From NCBI GenBank assembly GCA_022710185.1, contig JAKLHK010000017.1, positions 1-64,000 of the forward strand: a stretch of DNA of 64,000 nt, written 5' to 3'. This stretch comes from Bacteroidota bacterium (lineage in GTDB: Bacteria > Bacteroidota > Bacteroidia > Bacteroidales > JAGNHN01). A model generated the notes under the pieces. It saw nothing but the letters and a program-made list of their open reading frames with translations. It made no database searches and was not told the origin of the DNA. The position numbers were made by a program, and so were the translations under genes. This document shows, piece after piece, positions 7,129 through 15,306 of the stretch. The number at the start of each line of letters is the position of its first letter. The stretch's first letter is position 1.

Positions 7129-9123
7129 TCAAAGATTGGTGCCGTTGGTGCGTGGCAGGATGATGGAGAAGCGTGTTCCTGTGCTTCCCGCAGCAGGATC
7201 GTCGTTGGACTCCACATTGATTTTGCCGCTGTGCATCTTCACAATGCCGTAGATGATCGGCAATCCGAGGCCGGTGCCTTTTCCCGGTCCCTTGGTGGTG
7301 AAGAAGGGAGTGAATATCTTGTCCATATACTCGTCCGGGATTCCGGAACCACTATCTTCCACGCAGATTCCCACCTGATCCCCCTCCTCACTGAGCGAAA
7401 TCCTGAGCATACCTCCTTCCGGCATGGCCTCTATGGCGTTCTTTAGCAGATTGGTCATCACCTGCATCATCTGGTCCCGGTCGATCCAAACCATTTCATC
7501 CTTCATCTGGTTCTCGATCAGGGACTGGATATTGGATGGAATGACTACGGAATCGAGGCTTTGACGGGCGAAGACCACGACGTTGGTTTCCTCCCGGTTC
7601 ACCTGGTTTTTACGGGCGAAGTTCAGCAGCCCGCCCACGATCTTACGGCAGCGATCCGTCTGATCGGCGATGAGCTGGATGTCCTGCCGCACCGGATTCT
7701 CTGCCGCGGTTTCGTCGAGCAGGATGTTAGCGTACATAGTGATGACACCCAGCGGATTGTTGAGCTCATGGGCAATGCCTGCCGAAAGTTGACCCATGTG
7801 GGCCAGTTTCTCCGACTGACGAAGGGCTTCGCGTGCCGATGCCAGTTTTTCGTTCGAGATATGCAGCTCGCCTATCGAACGATGCAGTTTTTCAATGGCA
7901 TAAGGAAGGCACATTTCGTTTTCAGCCAGGCCCTGGGCGATGGCTACCGCATGCTCGCGGCAAGTGTCGTAGCCGCAGGCGCCGCAGTTGAGGTGGTCTG
8001 AAGGGCCCTGTTTGCCCATACTGGCCAATACTTCCTGTATCGGATCATCCCCGGGCTGGGCCAGACGGCGGTCGCGGGGAAAGAATTCCTGGCTGAGGTC
8101 CACTCCAGAAGCCGCCTCCATCTCTTGCTCCCAGTGCAGGGAGGATTCATGGTCCAGTTTCGACTGGACATATTCCTTCACCTTCATACGCCGGGCAAAG
8201 CGCTTGCCCCCCGCTGAAGTGCCCGGGCCCATGATGCACCCTTCGCAGCAAAGCAGCTGTAAATGCATATCACCCAGCAGGCCCGAGTCAAACTCCCGAA
8301 TCGCTTCACGAAACTGCACTCTCCCTTCAGCCACGATAATGCCGTTCTCTTTCTCATCTTCATCACGTTTCAGGGTGTTGAGCAACCCGCGACTCACCGG
8401 GAAGATGGCGCCCTTGCCGGCATGGGGAGGGTCGAAGGCGCTTGCCGTGGTGCCTTCGGAACGTATGCCTCCATCGAGGAACATCTGGCGCAGCTCGGTA
8501 AAGGTGATCACCTCGTCCAATTCGTCGGATTCGACCTTCTTGGAAATACAAGGCCCGATGAAAACGGTGGCACAGTCAGGACCCAGTCGCTGGCGCATTA
8601 CCCGGGCCATCGCCACCACCGGCGACGCGATGGGAGCCAGGGCAGGGACGAGGTGGGGATAATAATGCTCCACATAGAATACGATGGCTGGACAGTCTGA
8701 GGAGATGGAAGGGCCATGTCTCCCTTCGTTCATCATCCGCTCATATTCCCGGGCTACAAGATCGGCACCAAACCCTACCTCCACTACCTGGTCGAAACCG
8801 AGCCTCCGGATCATGCCGACCAGGGTTGGCGCGTCGATCTCCTGAAATTCGGCGGGGAAGCTTGGTGCCACCAGCGCAACCCTTGGGCGGTGGCTGGCCA
8901 GTATACTCCATACCACACCCGTGGTACGGATGAAATCCTTGGCGCCCTGGGAACATACTCTTACGCAGTTCCCGCAGCCGATGCAGCGTTCGTTGATCAC
9001 CTCTGCCTGACCATTGATAATGCGGATGGCCTTGACCGGACACTCCCTGACACAGGTATAGCAGACCCTGCAGCGGTCCTTCTCGGTATATACCAGTTGT
9101 TTGCGTGCTGCGTGCGCCATCAT
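7129..9123 (-). CDS. Sensory [FeFe]-hydrogenase domain fused to histidine kinase
   Basis: A 664-residue fusion. Residues 15-60 form a two-cluster ferredoxin ([23 protein letters not shown]). Residues 80-325 form an H-cluster domain with L1 SSDCPA (Cys144), L2 IGPCISKK (Cys192) and L3 [10 protein letters not shown] (Cys292/293/296). Residues 380-405 hold a four-Cys cluster motif (CGACGYDTC plus Cys405). A helix leads to a kinase with phosphoacceptor His452 in AHELNNPLG and ATP-binding boxes NLLKNAIEA and GTGLGLP. The L1 position of the proton-relay Cys is Asp, as expected for group C sensory hydrogenases, which detect rather than turn over H2. It overlaps the HydA-like gene by four bases (ATGA). 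Confidence 0.9.
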   Translation of the reverse strand: MMAHAARKQLVYTEKDRCRVCYTCVRECPVKAIRIINGQAEVINERCIGCGNCVRVCSQGAKDFIRTTGVVWSILASHRPRVALVAPSFPAEFQEIDAPTLVGMIRRLGFDQVVEVGFGADLVAREYERMMNEGRHGPSISSDCPAIVFYVEHYYPHLVPALAPIASPVVAMARVMRQRLGPDCATVFIGPCISKKVESDELDEVITFTELRQMFLDGGIRSEGTTASAFDPPHAGKGAIFPVSRGLLNTLKRDEDEKENGIIVAEGRVQFREAIREFDSGLLGDMHLQLLCCEGCIMGPGTSAGGKRFARRMKVKEYVQSKLDHESSLHWEQEMEAASGVDLSQEFFPRDRRLAQPGDDPIQEVLASMGKQGPSDHLNCGACGYDTCREHAVAIAQGLAENEMCLPYAIEKLHRSIGELHISNEKLASAREALRQSEKLAHMGQLSAGIAHELNNPLGVITMYANILLDETAAENPVRQDIQLIADQTDRCRKIVGGLLNFARKNQVNREETNVVVFARQSLDSVVIPSNIQSLIENQMKDEMVWIDRDQMMQVMTNLLKNAIEAMPEGGMLRISLSEEGDQVGICVEDSGSGIPDEYMDKIFTPFFTTKGPGKGTGLGLPIIYGIVKMHSGKINVESNDDPAAGSTGTRFSIILPRTNGTNL

Positions 9124-10826
9124 TCCCCCGTTTTCTCCTTTCGCGGACCATCCAACAGGTAGCTGAGCTCTGCGGAAGACAATCTTGACCTTAGGACTTG
9201 CAGCGGATCCGGTATTGCTGATGTAGCACGCCGGTACATTCCATGAGCATCGGCCAAAGCCTTCACCCGTGCCCGGGCGGTGGACTCATCGCGTGTCCTG
9301 GAGTGGCCCCCCCCGAAAAGGCAGCCCCCCGGACAAGCCATCACCTCTACAAAGGCTATGTCCCTTCGCCGGGCAATCTGAGCCAAGGCCTCCTCCAGGC
9401 GGGCCAGACCATTGACGGCGATGAATGCATATTCCTTCTTACCTATCCTGATGCTCGTCTCTTTCCACCAGCGCGGGCTCCTCATCCTGGCGGAACGGCG
9501 TTCCCCTGCCGGCTGGGCACCCAGCTGATCTTCCACCATCTGGGCTACCATCTCTGCGGTCCCCCCACTCATCCCCATGATCTTTCCGGCATAGCTGTGT
9601 ACTCCCAAAGGGTCGTCGGCAGCCTGTTCTTCCAGCAGGTTGATGTCGATGCCGAAAAGGCGGATCAAACGGGCCAGGTCCCGGGTGGTCATCACCAGCT
9701 CTGACACCGGCTTCCGCCCTGGGGGCAGGGGTTCCCTCAGCAGCTCCTGACGCCTGGCTGTACATGGTTCTATGCTTACATGAACGATATGGGAAAGGTT
9801 ATCCGTGAATGTAGCAGATTCTGGCACTGCACTGAGCAGGGACATCAGCTGGCGTGGACTGGGTGCGTTCGATCTATCCCCGGGCAGATGGATCAGGGGG
9901 TGCTTCGAACGTTGCGCCCAGGCCGGACAAGCCAGGGAGAAGAGAGGGGATGGGATGCCCTCCTGTATGCGCCGGCCGACCTCTTCAGCGGTAAGACGGA
10001 GGTAAAGGTCGTCGCCGGCGCTCATATCCAGCACGCGCCGAAAACCGATCATACGCAGGGCTGTAGCGAGAATGCCGCTCAGATCCTTGCCCGCCCGGGC
10101 CCCCAGGGCTTCACCCAGGGTGAGTGCACAGACCGGGGACAGACTGACGACCGGAAACGTATCTCTTTGTGAAAGCAACCGCGCCACTTCCTCCACCATA
10201 TCCCGGCTTTGCAGTGCGCCCGTCGGGCATACCAGGGTACATTGACCACACTGGATGCAGTCGGAGAGGTTAAGGCCCTTGTCAAGGGTAGTGGATATTC
10301 GAGTCGCCGTGCCCCGGCCTGCAGCGTCAAGGGCGGTAATCCCCATCAGCTCGGCGCAGGTACGTACACAGCGCTGGCATAGAATACATTTGTTGTGGTC
10401 CAGCACCAGCCCCTCACTCGAACTGTCCTTTCCCCTTTGGCGCTGGGTGTAGGGGTAGCGGCGTTCGGTGATCTGGAAAGCGGCACCCAGTTCCTGAAGC
10501 TCGCACTCTCCGTTGCGGGAGCAATGCAGGCATTCGCCCTTATGGCTGGCAAGCAGCATCTCGATGATGGCCTTTCGCGCTTCCAGAAGACGGGGTGTAT
10601 GCGTGCGCACCGACATGCCAGGTTCCACCCTTTGAGAGCAGGAGGGCAGAAGCTCCTGGTGGCCGGCAACTTCCACCACGCAGATTCGGCAGGATCCGGT
10701 CGGGCTCAGCCCGGGCAGATGACAGAGGGTGGGAATAGACATGCCCTGCCGCCTCAGCACCTCAAGGATGGTCTCGCCCCGCTCCGCCCTGACAGTCTTG
10801 CCGTTGATTTCTATCGCAATCTCCAT
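9120..10826 (-). CDS. HydA-like protein lacking the proton-relay cysteine
   Basis: A 568-residue protein with full HydA layout: [2Fe-2S] domain (Cys35, 46, 49, 63), His/Cys cluster (HKGECLHCSRNGEC), two-cluster ferredoxin (CILCQRCVRTC, CIQCGQCTLVC), then the H-cluster domain. The L1 motif is SLACPAW instead of TSCCPAW, so the relay Cys is Ala299 while ligand Cys300 stays. L2 is SIEPCTARRQ instead of SIMPCxAKK, so the conserved Met is Glu and the Lys is Arg. L3 is normal (VMACPGGC). By manual alignment a relay Glu is also Thr279. An H-cluster could still bind, but normal turnover looks unlikely. It sits between a NuoF-like fusion and an H-cluster kinase, suggesting a sensory role. Confidence 0.88.
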   Translation of the reverse strand: MEIAIEINGKTVRAERGETILEVLRRQGMSIPTLCHLPGLSPTGSCRICVVEVAGHQELLPSCSQRVEPGMSVRTHTPRLLEARKAIIEMLLASHKGECLHCSRNGECELQELGAAFQITERRYPYTQRQRGKDSSSEGLVLDHNKCILCQRCVRTCAELMGITALDAAGRGTATRISTTLDKGLNLSDCIQCGQCTLVCPTGALQSRDMVEEVARLLSQRDTFPVVSLSPVCALTLGEALGARAGKDLSGILATALRMIGFRRVLDMSAGDDLYLRLTAEEVGRRIQEGIPSPLFSLACPAWAQRSKHPLIHLPGDRSNAPSPRQLMSLLSAVPESATFTDNLSHIVHVSIEPCTARRQELLREPLPPGRKPVSELVMTTRDLARLIRLFGIDINLLEEQAADDPLGVHSYAGKIMGMSGGTAEMVAQMVEDQLGAQPAGERRSARMRSPRWWKETSIRIGKKEYAFIAVNGLARLEEALAQIARRRDIAFVEVMACPGGCLFGGGHSRTRDESTARARVKALADAHGMYRRATSAIPDPLQVLRSRLSSAELSYLLDGPRKEKTGE

Positions 10827-10830
10827 AGTC

Positions 10831-13023
10831 TCAGTTCATGCGGATGGCGGAGAACTTGCACACTTCGGCGCAGATCCCGCAACCAGTGCATTTCTCCTTA
10901 TTGATTTGATGGATCGTCCTTGGGCTCCCGCTTACAGCCCCTTCCGGACAGCGTCTGGAGCAGAGGTTGCATCCCGTACACAGTTCCGGAACGATATGGA
11001 ACGAGCGCAGTCCACCACACACCCCGGCCCGGCAATGCCGTTCGAACAGGTGTTGATCGTATTCTTCCCGGAACTTTCGCAGGCTATCCAGCAGTATGTT
11101 TGTAGCCGAACGGCCAAGTCCGCATTGGGAGGTATCCTGCATCACACGGGCCAGCTCCTCCATCTGCATCACCCCTTTGAATCGCTCCAGGGTCTGGTGA
11201 CCACGCTCATTCTCAGGGCGGTGGACCAGGTCTTCAAGAATACGGTGAAGGATAGCGCTGCCTTCGCGGCAGGGGATGCATTTTCCACAGCTTTCGCGGG
11301 TAGCGAACGCCATCACCTTGCAGGCCAGGTCTACCATACAGGTGCTCTCACCCAGTACCATCAGCCGGCCAGAGCCTGGAGAGGCCCCGATCGCTTTCAG
11401 GCTCTCATGGTCGAAATGGACGCCCAGCTCCCTGGAATGCAGCAAATAACCCAGAGGGCCGCCCAGCACAACACCCTTGCAGCTGTTTCCCTGCAGGAAA
11501 CCTCCTCCCGGTTGACGGATGATCTCATCCACTGCACTGCCCAACTCCATTTCCACCAGTCCGGGGCGTGCGATATTCCCCGTGAGCTCGATAAGTTTGG
11601 TGCCCGGTGATTCAGGGGTTCCCATCTTGCGGAACCAGCGGGGCCCGTGTTCAATGATGTGGGGAAGGTTGGCCAGCGTCTCGGCATTGTTCACCACGGT
11701 AGGATATTGCAGATAGCCTTTGCTGGCCGGGTAGGGGGGCTTGTGCCGAGGGGTTCCCCTCCGGCCTTCCAGTGCCGAAAGCAAGGCAGTTTCTTCTCCA
11801 CAGACGAATGCACCGGGTATGCTGAAGGTCTTGATGCTCAGATTGAAGCCACTACCCAGGATGTTGGTGCCCAGGAGTCCTGTGGCTGAAGCCTGCGAAA
11901 TGGCAGTCTGCATCCTGTAGAGCGCCAGGGGGGCATCATCGCGGATCACCACCCAGGCACGGGTGGCCCCGGTAGCATAGGCTGCGATAGCCAGGCCTTC
12001 CAGGACCTGATGCGGGTTTGACTCGATCAGGGCAGAGGCAATGCGTGACCCTGGATCGCTTTCCTGGGCATTACACACGAAATACTTCTGGTCGGCCGAC
12101 TGCTCCAGCGCCGTTTTCCACTTGAGTGCTGTGGGAAAGCCGCCGCCGCCCCGTCCCCTGAGCCCGCTCTCATCCACCAGGTCACAAACGTGGCGGCTGG
12201 GATGGCCGGTAATGGATTTAAGGAATGAGGCGTAGCCTCCGTGTGCGATGTATTCGGCGATGCTCCCCGGGTCAATGATGCCCGAAAGCCCAAGCAGCAC
12301 CCTGCGCTGGGGGCGCATCCAGCTCATGCGCGGGATGTAACGTATGTTCTCCCAGTCCTCCGCACCGGGAACCGGCAGTTGCCCGACCAGCTTGCGGCTG
12401 GCCGCTACACCGGAATGCAGACTGTCAAGTATCTCTTCCACGTCCTCCGGCACCAGTTCCGAGTACAGCAGCCGTGACTTGCCCGGAAGCTGCAGCTCCA
12501 TGGAGGGCTGACGGGAGCACCACCCAAAACAGCCGGTGTCGCGCATCCTGGGAGGGTGCACTTGCTCAGCACACCAACGGGCCACGGCCTCCCTCACCGC
12601 TTCGGCCCCTGCGCCGCAGGAGCATGTGGTGCGCGGTACGCTGATCACCGGCGCCTCTATGATCTCGTGCCGAAGCCGTCGTAGGACCGTGAAAAGCCGG
12701 GCGGTATCCAGCCTTCCCGTAAGGATGTCGCGGAGCAGTTCAGGTCCTGCAGTCCCGGCCATGGGGTCAGCAGTTGCCGGGGGTAACGGACAATCATAAT
12801 GCTTGTCCCTGGGTGATGGATCCGACCGCTCGTGCAACCCATCGAAGAAGGTAATCATGCCGTGCAGCCGCGCCGAAGGGATACCTGTACGCAGGGAAAT
12901 CTCTTCCAACGCTGCCTCCGGACAGTACCCAAAATGATCCTGTAAGGCCAGAACCATAGGGATAACCTCATCGGGGGCCGATTTGGGGTACTTTCGCAGT
13001 ATCTGCACTATCTGGTCACGCAT
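10831..13023 (-). CDS. NuoE/NuoF-like fusion, divergent HydB-type subunit
   Basis: A 730-residue protein. Residues 1-65 match the helical N-domain of NuoE/HydC, but that subunit's own cluster domain is missing. Residues 130-205 form a HydB-type thioredoxin-like ferredoxin (Cys134, 136, 165, 169). Residues 240-630 are NuoF-like with the FMN loop [17 protein letters not shown] and cluster motif ESCGKCIPC. The C-terminus has two [4Fe-4S] motifs (CTGCNLCSRRCP, CTGCGICAEVC). The usual NADEGEPGTF segment of the NADH/FMN site reads NAQESDPGSR, losing conserved acidic residues. It is the first gene of the Rex-controlled operon, four bases ahead of the HydA-like gene. Likely partner of that protein; NADH oxidation is uncertain. 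Confidence 0.88.
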   Translation of the reverse strand: MRDQIVQILRKYPKSAPDEVIPMVLALQDHFGYCPEAALEEISLRTGIPSARLHGMITFFDGLHERSDPSPRDKHYDCPLPPATADPMAGTAGPELLRDILTGRLDTARLFTVLRRLRHEIIEAPVISVPRTTCSCGAGAEAVREAVARWCAEQVHPPRMRDTGCFGWCSRQPSMELQLPGKSRLLYSELVPEDVEEILDSLHSGVAASRKLVGQLPVPGAEDWENIRYIPRMSWMRPQRRVLLGLSGIIDPGSIAEYIAHGGYASFLKSITGHPSRHVCDLVDESGLRGRGGGGFPTALKWKTALEQSADQKYFVCNAQESDPGSRIASALIESNPHQVLEGLAIAAYATGATRAWVVIRDDAPLALYRMQTAISQASATGLLGTNILGSGFNLSIKTFSIPGAFVCGEETALLSALEGRRGTPRHKPPYPASKGYLQYPTVVNNAETLANLPHIIEHGPRWFRKMGTPESPGTKLIELTGNIARPGLVEMELGSAVDEIIRQPGGGFLQGNSCKGVVLGGPLGYLLHSRELGVHFDHESLKAIGASPGSGRLMVLGESTCMVDLACKVMAFATRESCGKCIPCREGSAILHRILEDLVHRPENERGHQTLERFKGVMQMEELARVMQDTSQCGLGRSATNILLDSLRKFREEYDQHLFERHCRAGVCGGLRSFHIVPELCTGCNLCSRRCPEGAVSGSPRTIHQINKEKCTGCGICAEVCKFSAIRMN

Positions 13024-13042
13024 ACCGCTGCTGTTTTCAATA

Positions 13043-13050
13043 CAAATGTA
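13043..13050 (-). promoter_or_regulatory. -7 box TACATTTG of the sensor/hydG operon
   Basis: Minus-strand TACATTTG, exact TAnnTTTG match, 19 bases upstream of the first gene's ATG. The predicted leader is only about 14 bases. A Rex box begins five bases further upstream, between the -7 and -33 positions, a typical repressing position. Confidence 0.65.
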
Positions 13051-13054
13051 GTTC

Positions 13055-13072
13055 TTGTTACAAAAATAACAA
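13055..13072. promoter_or_regulatory. Perfect Rex operator TTGTTA-N6-TAACAA
   Basis: TTGTTA, spacer CAAAAA, TAACAA: a perfect inverted repeat matching the Rex consensus. It lies between the presumed -33 and -7 elements of the minus-strand promoter. A second box shares its last base. Confidence 0.85.
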
Positions 13073-13089
13073 TGTTAGTTTTTTAACAT
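13072..13089. promoter_or_regulatory. Second, overlapping Rex-like operator
   Basis: ATGTTA, spacer GTTTTT, TAACAT: a perfect inverted repeat differing from the strong consensus at the outer base of each arm. It is offset 17 bases from the first box and covers the -33 zone of the plus-strand promoter. Confidence 0.65.
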
Positions 13090-13103
13090 GGGATGCTTTT
13101 TAA

Positions 13104-13111
13104 TATCTTTG
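13104..13111 (+). promoter_or_regulatory. -7 box TATCTTTG of the divergent sensor unit
   Basis: Exact TAnnTTTG match 16 bases before the ATG at 13128, giving a leader of about 10 bases without a Shine-Dalgarno site. Confidence 0.6.
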
Positions 13112-13127
13112 AATCAAAGATTCCTTA

Positions 13128-13400
13128 ATGAAGGCCGAGATCGTCATTTGCCTGGGTAGCTCCTGTTTCTCCCGGGGGAACAAGAAGATGGTGGGAGCCA
13201 TCAAGGAATTTCTGGATAAGCGCGGCCTTACCCAGGAGGTGGTATTCCGGGGAGCGCATTGTTTCAGTCTGTGTGAGCATGGCCCGGTCATCCGGATCAA
13301 CGGCAACGAGTATCGCAAAGTGAACCTGTCCGAACTGGAAGGCATCCTGGATGCCGAGCTCGGCCCGCTCTGTGCAGCGGAAGGAGACCTTTCAACCTAA
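13128..13400 (+). CDS. Thioredoxin-like [2Fe-2S] ferredoxin
   Basis: A 90-residue single-domain protein. Cys9 and Cys14 (CLGSSC, CX4C) and Cys45 and Cys49 (CFSLC, CX3C) are the four ligands of a thioredoxin-fold [2Fe-2S] cluster, as in the C-terminal domain of NuoE/HydC. It is first in the plus-strand unit and ends 10 bases before the PAS-bearing sensory hydrogenase, so it may feed electrons to or from that sensor. The start is set by a promoter box and the position of the first beta strand. Small proteins of this kind commonly sit beside group C hydrogenases and SpoIIE phosphatases. Confidence 0.85.
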   Translation: MKAEIVICLGSSCFSRGNKKMVGAIKEFLDKRGLTQEVVFRGAHCFSLCEHGPVIRINGNEYRKVNLSELEGILDAELGPLCAAEGDLST

Positions 13401-13410
13401 GAACTACCGA

Positions 13411-15306
13411 ATGAAATCCGCTCCGACATCATTTCCTCCGCTGTTCTCGATCGACCCCCGCCGATGCGATGCCTGTTATGGTTGTGTACGTTCCTGCCCG
13501 GTGACGGCCATCACCGTCAGAGTCAACAAGGGCGGCCCCCACATCGATCCGGCCCGCTGCATCGGCTGCGGCGACTGCCTCAGGGCCTGCCCTGAAGGGA
13601 GCGTGAGCATCCGTGATTCCATGGCAGCCCTGCGCACTCTGCTGGCCGGCGAAGCTCCGGTGGCCGCAATAGTGGGCCCCAGCATCGCCGGGGAGTTCGA
13701 GGATATCACGGATTACCGCAAGTTCGTGCAGATGATACGAAGCCTCGGTTTCCGCTTTGTGCACGAGGCTTCCTTCGGGGCTGATCTGGTGGCCATGCAG
13801 TACAGCCGGCTTTTTGAGGACAACAAAGGGAAATTCTACCTTACGGCCAATTGCCCTGCTTTGGTGTCCTATGTAGAGAAATACCATCCCGACCTGGTAT
13901 CCAACCTGGCCCCACTGGTCTCCCCCATGATCGCCGCCGGCCGGGTGCTGCGCGAGATCCATGGCCCCCACGTGCGTCTGGTCTATATCGGCCCCTGCAT
14001 CGCCTCCAAGGAAGAGGCCCTACGCTACCCCGACGACCCCGCCATCGATGCGGTGCTCACCTTTACCGAACTCAGGACCCTTTTCAAAGAGAATAATATC
14101 GACGAGAATACCCTGGAGTTTGCGGAGTTTGACCCGCCCTTCGGTCACAAGGGGGCCTTGTACCCCATCCCCGCCGGAATTCTCGAGGCCGGGAATATCG
14201 ACCGCGGCCTGCTTTCGGGAACCGTGATCACCGTGGACGGAAGCGAAGGCATGCAGCGGGCTGTCGAAGAGTTCAGAGGCAATATTGCCGGGATACAGCA
14301 CCATTTCAACCTCTTCTATTGCGAGGGTTGCATGATGGGCCCCGGAACCTCACCCGGAGGGAATAAGCTCCGCCGCAGGACCGCCATCACCCGCTATGTC
14401 AATAAGCGCCTTTCCGACTTCGATATGGATACCTGGGAGTCGTATATGCTGCGTTTCGGCAAACTCGACCTGAGCCCGGTCTTTCATGTCAACGACCAGC
14501 GCCTCCCTGACCCTCCGGAAGAGAAGATCCATGAGATACTTACCCTTCTGGGCAAAGGTGACGGACCCGACACGGGTTGTGCCGCCTGCGGGTTCCGGTC
14601 CTGCCGCGAATTTGCCACCGCCGTAGCCCATGGCCTGGTGAAGACCGATATGTGCGTGGAGTATGCCATCCGGACCCGCGAAGAATATGTATCCAGCCTC
14701 AGGCGCAGCAACGAACGTCTCCAGAATGTCCAGCGCGACCTCATGGAGTCTGAGCGCAGCGCCCGGGAAGAACTCCTGAAAGTGAACGAGGCCCTTGACC
14801 GTACCTCCACGGTATTGCAGAAACTGCATTCAGCAGTGGTCGTGGCCGACCAGGAGTTGAGGATAGTCCAGTCAAACCGCAACTTCATATACCTCTTGGG
14901 TAAGGAAGCCGCCGAAATCAGTGAGATCATCCCCGGCCTGGTGGGCGCCGACCTGCGTTCCCTGCTCCCCTTCCAGTTCTATAACCTCTTCCTCTATGTG
15001 CTCCAGAATGGGGATGAAGCCATCCACCGGGATGTTCATCTCGAGGACAAACTACTGAACGTGACCGTTTTTACCATCCGGAAGCATGAAGTGGTCGGGG
15101 CCGTGATCCGTGACATGTATATGCCCGAAGTTCAAAAGGATGAGGTTATCAAGCGGGTTACCGAGGTCATTACCGAGAACCTTGGCATGGTGCAGAAAAT
15201 CGGTTTCCTCCTGGGAGAGGGGGCTGCGCGCACCGAGCGCATGCTGAACTCCATCATCGAATCCTATCAGCAGGGGAGCAAGGATAAGCCGGAAAGCGAT
15301 GGATGA
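13411..15306 (+). CDS. hydS: Sensory [FeFe]-hydrogenase with PAS domain (HydS type)
   Basis: A 631-residue protein. A two-cluster ferredoxin (CDACYGCVRSCP, CIGCGDCLRAC) is followed by an H-cluster domain with L1 TANCPA (Cys148), L2 IGPCIASK (Cys196) and L3 YCEGCMMGPG (Cys304/307). A four-Cys motif follows (CAACGFRSC at 390-398 plus Cys415), then a coiled segment (about 425-470) and a PAS-like domain (about 470-585). The proton-relay Cys is Asn, as in other sensory enzymes; Thermotoga HydS is the studied example and shows low activity and tight H2/CO binding. I start at the ATG at 13411, after the ferredoxin stop. It overlaps the SpoIIE phosphatase gene by eight bases, its probable output partner. 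Confidence 0.9.
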   Translation: MKSAPTSFPPLFSIDPRRCDACYGCVRSCPVTAITVRVNKGGPHIDPARCIGCGDCLRACPEGSVSIRDSMAALRTLLAGEAPVAAIVGPSIAGEFEDITDYRKFVQMIRSLGFRFVHEASFGADLVAMQYSRLFEDNKGKFYLTANCPALVSYVEKYHPDLVSNLAPLVSPMIAAGRVLREIHGPHVRLVYIGPCIASKEEALRYPDDPAIDAVLTFTELRTLFKENNIDENTLEFAEFDPPFGHKGALYPIPAGILEAGNIDRGLLSGTVITVDGSEGMQRAVEEFRGNIAGIQHHFNLFYCEGCMMGPGTSPGGNKLRRRTAITRYVNKRLSDFDMDTWESYMLRFGKLDLSPVFHVNDQRLPDPPEEKIHEILTLLGKGDGPDTGCAACGFRSCREFATAVAHGLVKTDMCVEYAIRTREEYVSSLRRSNERLQNVQRDLMESERSAREELLKVNEALDRTSTVLQKLHSAVVVADQELRIVQSNRNFIYLLGKEAAEISEIIPGLVGADLRSLLPFQFYNLFLYVLQNGDEAIHRDVHLEDKLLNVTVFTIRKHEVVGAVIRDMYMPEVQKDEVIKRVTEVITENLGMVQKIGFLLGEGAARTERMLNSIIESYQQGSKDKPESDG

